This document shows positions 1-8,076 of a stretch of 64,000 bases of DNA, in pieces. Source of the stretch: JAEUSG01 sp964590225. Its GTDB lineage: Bacteria > Fibrobacterota > OXYB2-FULL-49-7 > JAEUSG01. Numbering within the stretch: the stretch's first letter is position 1; each line of letters opens with the position of its first letter. Both the position numbers and the translations under genes were made by a program. The notes under the pieces are model-generated. The model was not told where the DNA came from, ran no database searches, and was given only the letters and a program-made list of their open reading frames with translations. Location of the stretch: assembly GCA_964590225.1 (NCBI GenBank), contig CAZPWS010000003.1:91332-155331 (forward strand). The letters run 5' to 3'.

Positions 1-252
1 GTTGGTATTGCGAGGACCGAGCAGCTTCTTCAAAGGGCTATGCGCAGACTTGAAACAATTTCTTCTGAGCTCGAAGAATATTATAAAAAAATCCGCATCA
101 GTGAGGAGTTGCTTGAGGTACGCAATATGGCAAAAACAGCAAGGCTTGTTGTAAAATGTGCTTTAATGCGACACGAAAGCAGGGGGCTTCACTATAACTT
201 GGACTATCCGGATAAAGATGATATTAATTATGTGAGTGACACAATTGTTTGA
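1..252 (+). CDS. nadB: L-aspartate oxidase, C-terminal fragment
   Basis: This is the 3' end of a gene that begins before the window; 83 residues are visible in the frame open from base 1. L-aspartate oxidase is the FAD enzyme that converts L-aspartate to iminoaspartate, the first step of de novo NAD synthesis. The fragment is the C-terminal helical domain of the succinate dehydrogenase/NadB flavoprotein family. Its recognisable pieces are GIARTEQLLQRA at the start, ELLEVRNMAKTARLVV, and ESRGLHYNLDYP near the end, where the Arg of ESRG is conserved in NadB. The stop overlaps the TTG start of the next gene by 4 bp, which suggests translational coupling. The flavin domain cannot be seen. Confidence 0.9.
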   Translation, partial: VGIARTEQLLQRAMRRLETISSELEEYYKKIRISEELLEVRNMAKTARLVVKCALMRHESRGLHYNLDYPDKDDINYVSDTIV

Positions 253-1430
253 GTGATAAATTACAAATGGCTAATGCAATTATAATACTACTTATTTTTC
301 TTGCCGCTGCATATACGCTTATACACCTTTTCTTTCATAAAGGGCTTTCATCGATTGCTGTTCCTGAGTCCAACGAAAAGCCTTTTTTTTCTGTTATTAT
401 CGCGGCCCGTAATGAGGAAGCAAACATCAAAAAATGTATCGAAAGAATTCTGGCGCAAAGCTATCCATCAAACAAGTTTGAAATAATAGTTGCTGACGAC
501 CGTTCCACGGATTCCACCGCTGCTATTATTGAGTCTTGTGCTTCTATCGACAAAAGAATCCGGCTTGTAAAAATTGGGAATTGTCCGGTTGGAGTATCGC
601 CCAAAAAGAATGCCGTCTCTGAGGCCGTCTCGTATGCACGGGGTGAAGTTTTGCTATTCACAGATGCTGATTCCACTGTGCCGTCTGGTTGGATGGAATG
701 CATGGCCAGCCACCTTGCGCCAGATACAGATTTTGTATCAGGATTGACAAAATTTTATAAAACTGGAACGGTTTCAGATGTATGGTTTAATCTTCAACAG
801 ACAGATTTTCTTTCACATGGAATAGTTTCTGCTGCCGCAATTTCTGCCGGACTACCATTAAACACGAATGCAAATAATCTCGCAGTAAGGCGTTTATCGT
901 TTAATAAAGTAAATGGATATAGGGGGGTTGAATGCGTTGTTTCTGGTGATGATGACTTATTATTGCAAAGATTAAAAAAAGCAGGTGGCAAGGTCAAGTT
1001 TGCGGCTTCGCCACTTGCAGCTGTGGAAACAAAGGCAGCAGCTAATTTACGGGAATGGTGGGAGCAGCGGAAACGGTGGAGTTCAAAAACGGTGTATTAC
1101 GACAGGAAGGCAGTTTTTTTACTTTCGTTTGTCTTTTCATATTATCTCTTAATTTTTACTGCTGTTTTTTTATCCCTCTTAATCGATGGCTTGTTTTATT
1201 ATGGAATTATTGCATTTGTGCATAAAACAATTCTCGACGCATTTCTTTATTTTAGAGGGTGCTCTTTATTGAAATGTAAATTGAGAGGCTATTGGTTCTG
1301 GCTTTTGGCTCCTTTACATATCCCAATAATAGTATTTGCGGTTTTATTTGGAGTATTTGGCCGATTCAGATGGAAAGATGGTAGGGTAAGCAGAAAGTTG
1401 GCTGTTTCTGTAGGAGCAAGTAAATGTTAA
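249..1430 (+). CDS. Membrane-anchored family 2 glycosyltransferase
   Basis: This is a GT-A glycosyltransferase of the processive GT2 type that would transfer a sugar from a nucleotide-sugar donor at the inner membrane. A hydrophobic segment covers about residues 9-28. The catalytic domain shows SVIIAARNEE (48-57), DDRS (83-86), the metal-binding DADS (139-142), a GDDD motif (233-236) and QRKRW (273-277), the Q/RxxRW signature of hyaluronan- and chitin-synthase-like enzymes. Three to four hydrophobic segments follow at the C-terminus. The TTG at 249 overlaps the nadB stop; ATG at 267 is an alternative that costs only six residues. The donor and product cannot be predicted. Confidence 0.85.
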   Translation: MSDKLQMANAIIILLIFLAAAYTLIHLFFHKGLSSIAVPESNEKPFFSVIIAARNEEANIKKCIERILAQSYPSNKFEIIVADDRSTDSTAAIIESCASIDKRIRLVKIGNCPVGVSPKKNAVSEAVSYARGEVLLFTDADSTVPSGWMECMASHLAPDTDFVSGLTKFYKTGTVSDVWFNLQQTDFLSHGIVSAAAISAGLPLNTNANNLAVRRLSFNKVNGYRGVECVVSGDDDLLLQRLKKAGGKVKFAASPLAAVETKAAANLREWWEQRKRWSSKTVYYDRKAVFLLSFVFSYYLLIFTAVFLSLLIDGLFYYGIIAFVHKTILDAFLYFRGCSLLKCKLRGYWFWLLAPLHIPIIVFAVLFGVFGRFRWKDGRVSRKLAVSVGASKC

Positions 1431-2383
1431 GGCGGCTTTCTTTTCTAAAATATGCTCGTGTTGCAAAGGCGCTTGCACGAAATATGGCGGCGAGGGAAAA
1501 TATTTATCCTTTTTATGCATCATTCAAGCTTACCAGAAAATGTCACTTTTCGTGCCGTTTTTGTAATGTGAAAAACAATGATTTAATAGATATGCCAACC
1601 GGAAAAATAAAGCGTGTTATGGATAACCTTTCCCAGTCAAGTGCGATTTTGGTGAGTTTTGAAGGAGGCGAGCCTCTTCTTCGAAAAGATGTTGGGGAGC
1701 TGCTTAAATATGCGCGAACAAAAGACTTTTACCTCCTATTTACCACAAGCGAAAGACATCTTGAGCGCTATCCTATGAAAGAGTATGCGAAATGTATCGA
1801 TTTTTTGCATGTGTCTATCGATGAAGGCCATAATAATATGGAATTGTTTGATCGCTTGGGAGAATTCGCTTCGTACGGAACAAGACTTTCTGTTCAAATT
1901 GTTGTTGAAAAAAACACTCTTTCTGATTTGGCGAAAAAGATAGATTTGTGCAGCAAGGTAAAGGCCAATGCAGTTATTATGCCCGCTGTAAATCTTGACG
2001 AGACTAACGATTTTTTTCCTGATCTGGTACTTTTTGAGGAGGAGATAGCACGATTAAGAAAACTGTATCCATCCACAATTTATACCCCGAAAGGATATTT
2101 TAAAGCTGTTAGAGATGGAAAATGTTCTACCGCGTCCGTTGTAATTGATTCGGATGGCTTTTTATTCTATCCCTGCCATATTATTGGAGAAAAGTTGATT
2201 GATCTTTCTGAAGTTGATTTAATGGATTGGCTTAAAAGTGATTCGGCAAGAAGCGGGAGAGCAGATATGCACGCTTGCATGCGTAAGTGTGGGTGGTTTC
2301 AATACTTTTCTATTACTGATTTTACCTCTCCGATAAGCGTTTTTAATGCAATAAGCCCCCTCTTAAAAAGAGGATTGCCGTGA
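1424..2383 (+). CDS. Radical SAM protein
   Basis: This is a radical S-adenosylmethionine enzyme. The CxxxCxxC cluster motif is at Cys40, Cys44 and Cys47, and a GGEPLLRKDV stretch forms the usual SAM-binding GGEP element. The C-terminal part carries further cysteines (GKCSTAS, YPCHII and CMRKC), which suggests a SPASM- or twitch-type auxiliary cluster, although spacing was not matched to a named subfamily. The ATG overlaps the preceding glycosyltransferase stop by 7 bp and is preceded by TAGGAG, so the genes are probably co-translated. A role in peptide or lipid/sugar modification together with the GT2 enzyme is possible but is only inferred from position. Confidence 0.85.
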   Translation: MLRRLSFLKYARVAKALARNMAARENIYPFYASFKLTRKCHFSCRFCNVKNNDLIDMPTGKIKRVMDNLSQSSAILVSFEGGEPLLRKDVGELLKYARTKDFYLLFTTSERHLERYPMKEYAKCIDFLHVSIDEGHNNMELFDRLGEFASYGTRLSVQIVVEKNTLSDLAKKIDLCSKVKANAVIMPAVNLDETNDFFPDLVLFEEEIARLRKLYPSTIYTPKGYFKAVRDGKCSTASVVIDSDGFLFYPCHIIGEKLIDLSEVDLMDWLKSDSARSGRADMHACMRKCGWFQYFSITDFTSPISVFNAISPLLKRGLP

Positions 2384-3132
2384 AATTGATATTTCTTGGA
2401 ACGGGTTCTTCGTCTGGTACTCCGGTTCCTGGATGCGAATGTGCCGTCTGTTTGTCAAAATCAGACAAAGATAAGCGTAACCGTCCTGCTGTACTCTTTG
2501 AAAAAAATGGAAAAACACTTTTAATAGATGCTCCGCAGGAACTGAGGCTTCAGCTTGTTAGGCATAGTGTAAAGAATGTTCATGCTATGCTCATTACTCA
2601 TTGCCATGCTGATCATGTGTATGGACTCGACGACATAAGAATCTTTTCCCGTTTTCGTAAAATTCCGCTACATGCCGATATAACTGCCATAAACGAACTA
2701 AAAAAAATATTTCCTTATGTATTTGTTCGAACGCAAAAGGCTGGTGGTAAGCCTCGGATTAAACTTAATACAGTTAATTCTTCTTTTGTTACTAATGGAT
2801 TTAATGTTACCCCATTGCCTGTTTTTCACGGCAATAAAAAAATATCGGGCTGGCGTATTGACAATGTCGCCTACATGCCGGATGTCAGCAGAATTCCTCC
2901 TTCAACCTTCCGGCTGCTTGGGGGTTTGCGTCTGCTTGTTATCGATGCTCTTCGGCATGAGCCTCATCCAACCCATATTACAATCGATAATGCCATAGAG
3001 ATAAGCAGGTTAATTTCTCCAGAACAGACTATCTTTACCCATATAAGCCATAATCTCCCTCACGCATTAACAAACAGATCGCTTCCCCGAAGAGTTATGC
3101 TTGCATACGATGGTCTTGTGGTGAATGTGTAA
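2380..3132 (+). CDS. Metallo-beta-lactamase-fold hydrolase, PhnP-like
   Basis: This is a binuclear-metal hydrolase of the MBL superfamily, closest in layout to PhnP (cyclic phosphodiesterase). The N-terminus reads MKLIFLGTGSSSGTPVPGC, with Cys19, Cys21 and Cys24 forming the PhnP-type structural cysteine group. The metal motif HCHADH lies at residues 74-79. Later ligands are the His of PVFHGNK, the Asp of VIDALRHEP and the His of FTHISHNLPH. The 250-residue length is normal for the family. The GTG start overlaps the radical SAM stop by 4 bp (GTGA), so the gene belongs to the same translation-coupled group. No phn genes are nearby, so a phosphonate role is not supported; general phosphodiesterase activity is the safer reading. 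Confidence 0.85.
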   Translation: MKLIFLGTGSSSGTPVPGCECAVCLSKSDKDKRNRPAVLFEKNGKTLLIDAPQELRLQLVRHSVKNVHAMLITHCHADHVYGLDDIRIFSRFRKIPLHADITAINELKKIFPYVFVRTQKAGGKPRIKLNTVNSSFVTNGFNVTPLPVFHGNKKISGWRIDNVAYMPDVSRIPPSTFRLLGGLRLLVIDALRHEPHPTHITIDNAIEISRLISPEQTIFTHISHNLPHALTNRSLPRRVMLAYDGLVVNV

Positions 3133-3219
3133 TTTTTTGTATGTAGTTAAACACTGTATCGAAAAGAAAATACAGAATCTTATTTCGGCCTTAGCCGATT
3201 TAGTGGAGGAATTGTTATA

Positions 3220-4068
3220 ATGAGCGATAGAGTAAAATTGCTGATTGTCATTTTTATCGCATTGTTTTTCTTTGCCGTAGGAGCGGTAATTTCTAAGGGG
3301 CTTTCGTTCGGTGAAGGCGGAAGCGTGGGTATTGTTGATATTGATGGTGTCATATATTCATCTGAGTCAGCTGTGGGCGAGATAAAATCGTTTGCGAAGG
3401 AAAGCAATATCAAAGCGCTTATACTACGAATAAATAGCCCCGGTGGTGCCGTTGCCCCTTCGCAGGAAATATACAGCGCAATTCTTGACTTCAAAAAGGG
3501 GGGGAAGCCTGTAATCGCCTCTCTTGGCACAGTTGCGGCTTCTGGAGGATATTATATTGCCGCTGCTGCCGATACTATAGTGGCAAATCAGGGTACGATA
3601 ACAGGCAGTATTGGTGTAATATTTGAATTTCCGGATGCCTCCGCTCTTTTACGGAAGGTAGGAGTAAATCTTGAAGTTGTTAAAAGCGGCAAATATAAAG
3701 ATGCTGGCGCGCTTCACAGAAAAATTACTCCTGACGAGAGACTTTTATTTCAGGGAGTTATCGATGATACTTGGGGACAGTTTGTTGAAGCTGTTGTTGT
3801 CAGTCGTGGACTGAGGCGTGATTCTGTATTGGCCATTGCAGATGGCAGGGTTATGACGGGAAGGCAGGCTTTAGGTTTGGGGCTTGTTGATATAATCGGT
3901 TCGTATGAGGATGCCAAGTGTATTGCAAAAGAGAGGGTCGGTCTGCCAGCTGACGCACCAGAGAAAAAGATAGAAAAACCTTTTGGAAAATGGCGGCGCA
4001 TGTTCAGCAATCCGGAGGAGATTTTTAGATCACCAGGTTTTGGCTTAAGCTATCTTTTAAAATTGTAA
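3220..4068 (+). CDS. sppA: Signal peptide peptidase SppA-like serine protease
   Basis: This is an S49-family membrane-anchored protease that degrades cleaved signal peptides. A single N-terminal membrane anchor covers about residues 7-25. The family core follows, with LRINSPGGAVAPSQEIY, then VAASGGYYIAAAAD carrying the nucleophile Ser108, and KSGKYKDAG carrying the general base Lys160. This Ser/Lys dyad matches short bacterial SppA. The 282-residue length is that of the single-domain form rather than the duplicated 67-kDa enterobacterial one. GGAGGAA lies just upstream of the ATG. An 87-bp gap separates it from the hydrolase gene, with a weak TCGGC/GCCGA inverted repeat inside. Confidence 0.92.
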   Translation: MSDRVKLLIVIFIALFFFAVGAVISKGLSFGEGGSVGIVDIDGVIYSSESAVGEIKSFAKESNIKALILRINSPGGAVAPSQEIYSAILDFKKGGKPVIASLGTVAASGGYYIAAAADTIVANQGTITGSIGVIFEFPDASALLRKVGVNLEVVKSGKYKDAGALHRKITPDERLLFQGVIDDTWGQFVEAVVVSRGLRRDSVLAIADGRVMTGRQALGLGLVDIIGSYEDAKCIAKERVGLPADAPEKKIEKPFGKWRRMFSNPEEIFRSPGFGLSYLLKL

Positions 4069-4114
4069 TATTCCATATTTGTATATTTAGTTTATGTTTA
4101 ACAGGGAGTAAAAA

Positions 4115-4294
4115 ATGGATATTAGTCTTCTTATCACTGAAATTGAAACACTAAAGGTTGAGCTTGAGAAGTTTGAGCATGGGAACAAGGCAGCAGGAAC
4201 AAGAGCGAGAAAATCGTGTCAGAACATCAAAAAAATTGCGCATGATATTCGTGGTAAAATTCAGGAACAAAAGCTTCAGTCTATCCAAAATTAA
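4115..4294 (+). CDS. Hc1-type histone H1-like DNA-binding protein (59 aa)
   Basis: This short gene encodes a 59-residue, strongly helical, lysine-rich protein. The segment FEHGNKAAGTRARKSCQNIK followed by KIAHDIRGKIQEQK resembles the small histone H1-like proteins (Hc1 family) of Chlamydiae, Bacteroidetes and relatives, in which a GNKAAGTRARKxLQ stretch is characteristic. It probably acts as a nucleoid-associated protein. GGGAG at 4103-4107 lies 7 bases before the ATG, which fixes the start. It sits between sppA and a DNA glycosylase with no overlap and may be independently expressed. The match is from memory of the family, not from a search. Confidence 0.75.
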   Translation: MDISLLITEIETLKVELEKFEHGNKAAGTRARKSCQNIKKIAHDIRGKIQEQKLQSIQN

Positions 4295-4300
4295 TTATAG

Positions 4301-4978
4301 TTGATTTTAAAAGCATATTTGATACTAAATAGGTACTACGGCGATCTTAAATGGTGGCCGGCTGATACTCCTTTTGAGGTTATGATAGGCGCAGTACTTA
4401 CCCAAAATACTGCATGGTCGAATGTTGAGTTGGCAATAAAAAAACTGAAAGCCGCGAAGGTGCTGTCGTTAAGTTCAATTAGAACTATGGATTCCACAGC
4501 TCTTGGTGAATTGATAAGATCTTCGGGTTTTTTTAGACAAAAAAGTGGAATAATTCAACGGCTCGTAGGTCTAATAGATTCGAGATACGGTGGATCTGTT
4601 AAGGGTATGGCAACTAAACCGTTTGGCTCCGTTAGAAGCGACCTTCTCGCAACAAAGGGAATCGGTCCGGAAACGGCTGATTCGATTTTGCTATACGCCT
4701 TAAATCAGCCGCTCTTTGTTGTTGATGCATATACAAGAAGAATTTTTGGTCGTCTGGGCTTACTTTCCGGTAGAGAGTCATATGAGGAGATCAGATCGCT
4801 TTTTGAGCGTAAAATTGAATCGAAGTTAGAGCGGGGGCAACTTGTTCCAAGATATAAACAGTACCATGCACTTATTGTTCAGCTTGCTAAGGACCACTGC
4901 AAAAAAAACGCACCCAGTTGTTCCATTTGTCCCCTTGCTGTGTTAAAACGATGCAGCTATACTTTGTCACCATCTTAA
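4301..4978 (+). CDS. Endonuclease III-like HhH-GPD DNA glycosylase
   Basis: This is a base-excision-repair glycosylase of the HhH-GPD superfamily. It has the EndoIII helical core with VMIGAVLTQNTAWSNVE, then the hairpin and active-site region KGIGPETADSILLYA with Asp142 (VVDAYTRR). A C-terminal [4Fe-4S] motif has Cys200, Cys207, Cys210 and Cys218. The residue equivalent to the catalytic Lys of E. coli EndoIII (GVGRKTA) is Glu124 (GIGPETA), so it probably lacks AP-lyase chemistry. Monofunctional relatives such as the methylpurine glycosylase (MpgII) group of Thermotoga have this layout. The TTG start at 4301 is supported by homology of the first residues rather than by a strong ribosome site. 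Confidence 0.85.
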   Translation: MILKAYLILNRYYGDLKWWPADTPFEVMIGAVLTQNTAWSNVELAIKKLKAAKVLSLSSIRTMDSTALGELIRSSGFFRQKSGIIQRLVGLIDSRYGGSVKGMATKPFGSVRSDLLATKGIGPETADSILLYALNQPLFVVDAYTRRIFGRLGLLSGRESYEEIRSLFERKIESKLERGQLVPRYKQYHALIVQLAKDHCKKNAPSCSICPLAVLKRCSYTLSPS

Positions 4979-5751
4979 TAGCTTGTTCGTTATTTACTAT
5001 AATCTACTTTTTTCTTTCTAATAAGAGATATGTTGCTGTTTATCGCCTTGTTACCACGCTTAACAATAAGCTCCCACTAAAAAAGTATGCTCTCTCCTAC
5101 GAAAACGATAGAAAAAATGGTGCAATCAGCGCGGCGTGGCCCGATTATAACGGATACTTTGCTATAAAAGAACTCTTGTTTGCTTTAGTATTCATTATAC
5201 TGCTATTTGTTCTTGATAGCAGTATAACAATCGCCATTTTTGCGGGAATTACTGCTTCATTTCTACCGGACCTTAAACGAAGAGAAATGGTTGGCAGGCG
5301 GCGGGATTCCATCAAGGCTGAAATAGTCCCATTTATTGATATGCTAAGCATGATGATAGAATCCGGCGTTTCGTTGCTCATGGCGCTAAAGCGGTATGTG
5401 GAATACTCTTCCAAAACAGTTTTGTCTGGTGAAGTTGCCATGTTATCGGTTGATCTCGAAGCGGGATTAACAAAAAAAGAAGCATTTGCCAGCTTCAGTA
5501 GAAGGCTTTCATCAGAAGAAATTACGGAGTGGGTTTCAACAATTCTTCACGCAGAAAAAACTGGAAGTCCCGTTGCGCTTGCAATGAGACAGCTTTCCGG
5601 CAGACTACGAACCGAAAGGATCCAAAAGGCAGAAAAGGCCGCATATGAGGCGCCAGTGAAACTGCTCGGCCCGCTTGCACTCTTTATATTTCCAGTAATT
5701 TTCATTGTTTTGCTTGGTCCGATCATATTGAGGTTTGTTTATGGTGAATAG
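4951..5751 (+). CDS. TadC-like type II secretion F-domain membrane protein
   Basis: This polytopic membrane protein belongs to the T2SSF/GspF family, closest to TadC of tight-adherence (Flp) pili. There is a hydrophobic segment at the very N-terminus and another pair around residues 60-85. The cytoplasmic T2SSF core contains IDMLSMMIESGVSLLMALKR, a GLTKKEAFASFSRR stretch and EWVSTILHAEKTGSPVALAM. It ends with LALFIFPVIFIVLLGPIIL. I chose ATG 4951 over an upstream in-frame TTG at 4918 that lies deep inside the glycosylase gene; the overlap is still 28 bp. No TadA ATPase, TadB or pilin is nearby, so its partners are elsewhere. Confidence 0.8.
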   Translation: MQLYFVTILIACSLFTIIYFFLSNKRYVAVYRLVTTLNNKLPLKKYALSYENDRKNGAISAAWPDYNGYFAIKELLFALVFIILLFVLDSSITIAIFAGITASFLPDLKRREMVGRRRDSIKAEIVPFIDMLSMMIESGVSLLMALKRYVEYSSKTVLSGEVAMLSVDLEAGLTKKEAFASFSRRLSSEEITEWVSTILHAEKTGSPVALAMRQLSGRLRTERIQKAEKAAYEAPVKLLGPLALFIFPVIFIVLLGPIILRFVYGE

Positions 5752-6517
5752 CAATAGGGTTATTATTGATCTATCAATATTATCAGAAAAAACACTTATC
5801 GGCAGGCCAACAGCAGACAATACACCTGAAATAATTATTCCAGACCCCCGCGCCTCCCGCAAACATGCTGCGATAGTTAAAAAGGGAAAAAGCTTTTATC
5901 TCGAAAAGCGAGATGGAACAGAAGTTATTGTTAATGGCAGGGCAATCGATTCTATTTTACTGTTAAAACAGGGCGATATTATTCAGATATTTGGAACAGA
6001 GATATTTTTATCTGTTAAACAGAATCGAAAAAGTACCCTATTGATTGTGTGTGTTGCTTTTCTGGCAGCCATCGTTATAATTCTGTTCTTAAAGGGATGG
6101 CCTACATACATTAAGTACTCGAATTACCCTAATAACCAACCTGCTGCTAAAATTGTCAGCAATGAGATGGTGGCTGCCGAGTCTGTGAAAGCTGTTTTTC
6201 GAACAGTAGATTTTATTTATAAATCGCGAAGAAATTTCCCCGAAGCATTTGATATGTCGCTTAGTCATCTTGATGGTTTATTATCTGTTAAAGGCTTTCC
6301 CGATTCGGTATATAACAGTATCAAAATAAAAAAAGAAAGTATAATGGCAGAAAGAGACTCCTTATTGCGAGATATCTATTCAATATGCGCAATTCTAATT
6401 CGAATCGGTAAGCAAAAGGAGGCGGTAAAAGTAGCGGAGGAGGGACTCCGCCTAACGAATGACATTTGCAATACCAATAGACAAAAGCTGCTGCGGATAG
6501 CTGAATATAAGAGATGA
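5741..6517 (+). CDS. FHA-domain transmembrane protein
   Basis: The N-terminal half is a forkhead-associated phosphothreonine-binding domain (about residues 10-90). It shows LIGRP, DPRASRKHAAI (the S-R-x-H signature) and a VNGRAI turn, as in FHA domains that read Ser/Thr-kinase products. A membrane segment follows (TLLIVCVAFLAAIVIILFL), then about 130 residues of helical, presumably extracytoplasmic, sequence without a recognised domain. ATG 5741 follows TTGAGG and overlaps the TadC-like stop; a TTG six bases upstream is less likely. The stop overlaps the start of the Ser/Thr kinase gene by 4 bp, so reader and kinase are coupled. It is probably a substrate or effector of that kinase. Confidence 0.85.
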   Translation: MVNSNRVIIDLSILSEKTLIGRPTADNTPEIIIPDPRASRKHAAIVKKGKSFYLEKRDGTEVIVNGRAIDSILLLKQGDIIQIFGTEIFLSVKQNRKSTLLIVCVAFLAAIVIILFLKGWPTYIKYSNYPNNQPAAKIVSNEMVAAESVKAVFRTVDFIYKSRRNFPEAFDMSLSHLDGLLSVKGFPDSVYNSIKIKKESIMAERDSLLRDIYSICAILIRIGKQKEAVKVAEEGLRLTNDICNTNRQKLLRIAEYKR

Positions 6518-8004
6518 ACAACACACAAAAAACACAATTTATAGGCCATGAAGTACAAAATGAGAGTGTACTGACAAAAGTATATACTTCATTGGAATGT
6601 GAAGACCCAATGGAGGCCACGGTCGGTGATCTTTTTGGCCGATGTAAAATCGAAAGGTTTATAGGAGTAGGAGGGGCAGGTGCTGTATATCTGGCCACAC
6701 ATGTAGATCTTGGTGTGAAAAGGGCTATCAAGGTTCTTCGTCGTGATGTTTTAATGGATCCGAGAATGAAGAACAGATTTTTAAAGGAGGCTAAACTTTC
6801 CGCCTCTTTTAACCATCAGAACATAGTTCAGGTTCATCACGCTGGTGAAGATAATGGGCGGTTTTTTATTGAAATGGAATTTGTCGATGGTATCTCTCTT
6901 CGAAAACTTATGAAGGAGAGGGGAAGAATACCATTTCCGATTGCTCTTGTTATTGCCGAACAGGTTGCGCATGCGCTCCATCATATTCATGTCAACGGTG
7001 GAGCCGTACATCGTGATGTAAAACCGGAAAATATTCTTGTACGGAATGATGGAGTTGTTAAGCTTGCAGATTTTGGAATAGCAAGAGTAGATGGGAGTAC
7101 TGGTGAGACGGCAACGGGAACAATTGTAGGAACCTGCGGATATATGTCACTCGAACAGATTGATGGAAAACCTCTTGATGGACGAACCGATATTTACGCG
7201 CTTACTGTAGTTATTTATGAAATGATAGCTGGCGCCGCCCCCTATAATGGTGATACCCTGACAGCCGTTATCCGCTCGATTATTGCTGCGAACCATTTAC
7301 CCCTTAATAAGCTGGTTGCTGCGCTCCCTTCTGAACTTCTGGCGCTCGTATCGGCGGGATTAAAACCAAAAGCTGAAAGCAGACCACAAAGCGCCAAGAA
7401 GTACATCAAAAATATAAACCGTATTATGGATAGCACCGGTTATGACAATGCCGATTTTGAAGAACTTCTTTCGACATGGCTTAATAAAACTATAGAAATA
7501 ACTGTCAAAACAAAAAAAAAGCGATGGATTTTCAAGATAATTCTTGCAATATTTCCCGCAGCTCTTTTGTGCGGACTCTACTACTACATAAATATCAAAT
7601 CTTTTGATACCATAAAAGAAATTGCGGTTATTCCTCCAATAGTGGTTGATACGGTAACAAGTGTGGCACCACCCACAGTTGAGATGATGCCCGATACTGT
7701 TGTCAATAAGACCATTAGCGAAGTTGTTCGTGACAGCATCCCTAAGAGTAAAGTATCAAAACCAGTAACTGTACGAGAAAAGGATATCGTTATGGAGCTT
7801 GTTGCACAGGAACCGCCATCAGTTATTATACCGCACATCGATGAGTTTGACAGGATTGTTAAACTTGAAGAGATAGGTAGCGCGTCACACGATCTTGCAA
7901 ATGAGTGGAAGGGTTATATCAAGACATTTAGTAAGGATACCGCAGCGGCTGAGATAGTAAAAATGGCAAAAACAAAACTGCTCGCATGTCTTAAGAAGCA
8001 ATAG
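6514..8004 (+). CDS. Membrane-bound Ser/Thr protein kinase (PknB-type)
   Basis: This is a eukaryotic-like Hanks-type kinase. After a roughly 40-residue leader, the glycine-rich loop is GVGGAGAVY, with Lys73 in AIKVL, the catalytic loop HRDVKPEN with Asp168, DFG at 186-188 and the activation-segment end GTCGYMSLEQ. All essential catalytic residues are present. A transmembrane helix covers about 339-358, leaving a roughly 135-residue C-terminal domain that is Pro/Val/Thr-rich and then helical. No PASTA repeats are present. It is translationally coupled to the FHA protein upstream. The external ligand is unknown. Confidence 0.93.
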   Translation: MNNTQKTQFIGHEVQNESVLTKVYTSLECEDPMEATVGDLFGRCKIERFIGVGGAGAVYLATHVDLGVKRAIKVLRRDVLMDPRMKNRFLKEAKLSASFNHQNIVQVHHAGEDNGRFFIEMEFVDGISLRKLMKERGRIPFPIALVIAEQVAHALHHIHVNGGAVHRDVKPENILVRNDGVVKLADFGIARVDGSTGETATGTIVGTCGYMSLEQIDGKPLDGRTDIYALTVVIYEMIAGAAPYNGDTLTAVIRSIIAANHLPLNKLVAALPSELLALVSAGLKPKAESRPQSAKKYIKNINRIMDSTGYDNADFEELLSTWLNKTIEITVKTKKKRWIFKIILAIFPAALLCGLYYYINIKSFDTIKEIAVIPPIVVDTVTSVAPPTVEMMPDTVVNKTISEVVRDSIPKSKVSKPVTVREKDIVMELVAQEPPSVIIPHIDEFDRIVKLEEIGSASHDLANEWKGYIKTFSKDTAAAEIVKMAKTKLLACLKKQ

Positions 8005-8076
8005 GAAACTTAATTTACTGTATATTTTTGGGCGAAACTTGCCCTTTAGCTCTCCCTCTTCCTATTTTTAGTCATT

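Noticed and set aside
2380..3132. Naming the MBL hydrolase PhnP
   Set aside because: The cysteine and metal motifs fit, but no phosphonate C-P lyase genes are present in the window.
8025..8050. GGGC/GCCC near the kinase gene end as a terminator
   Set aside because: Only four base pairs form the stem and there is no clear U-tract.
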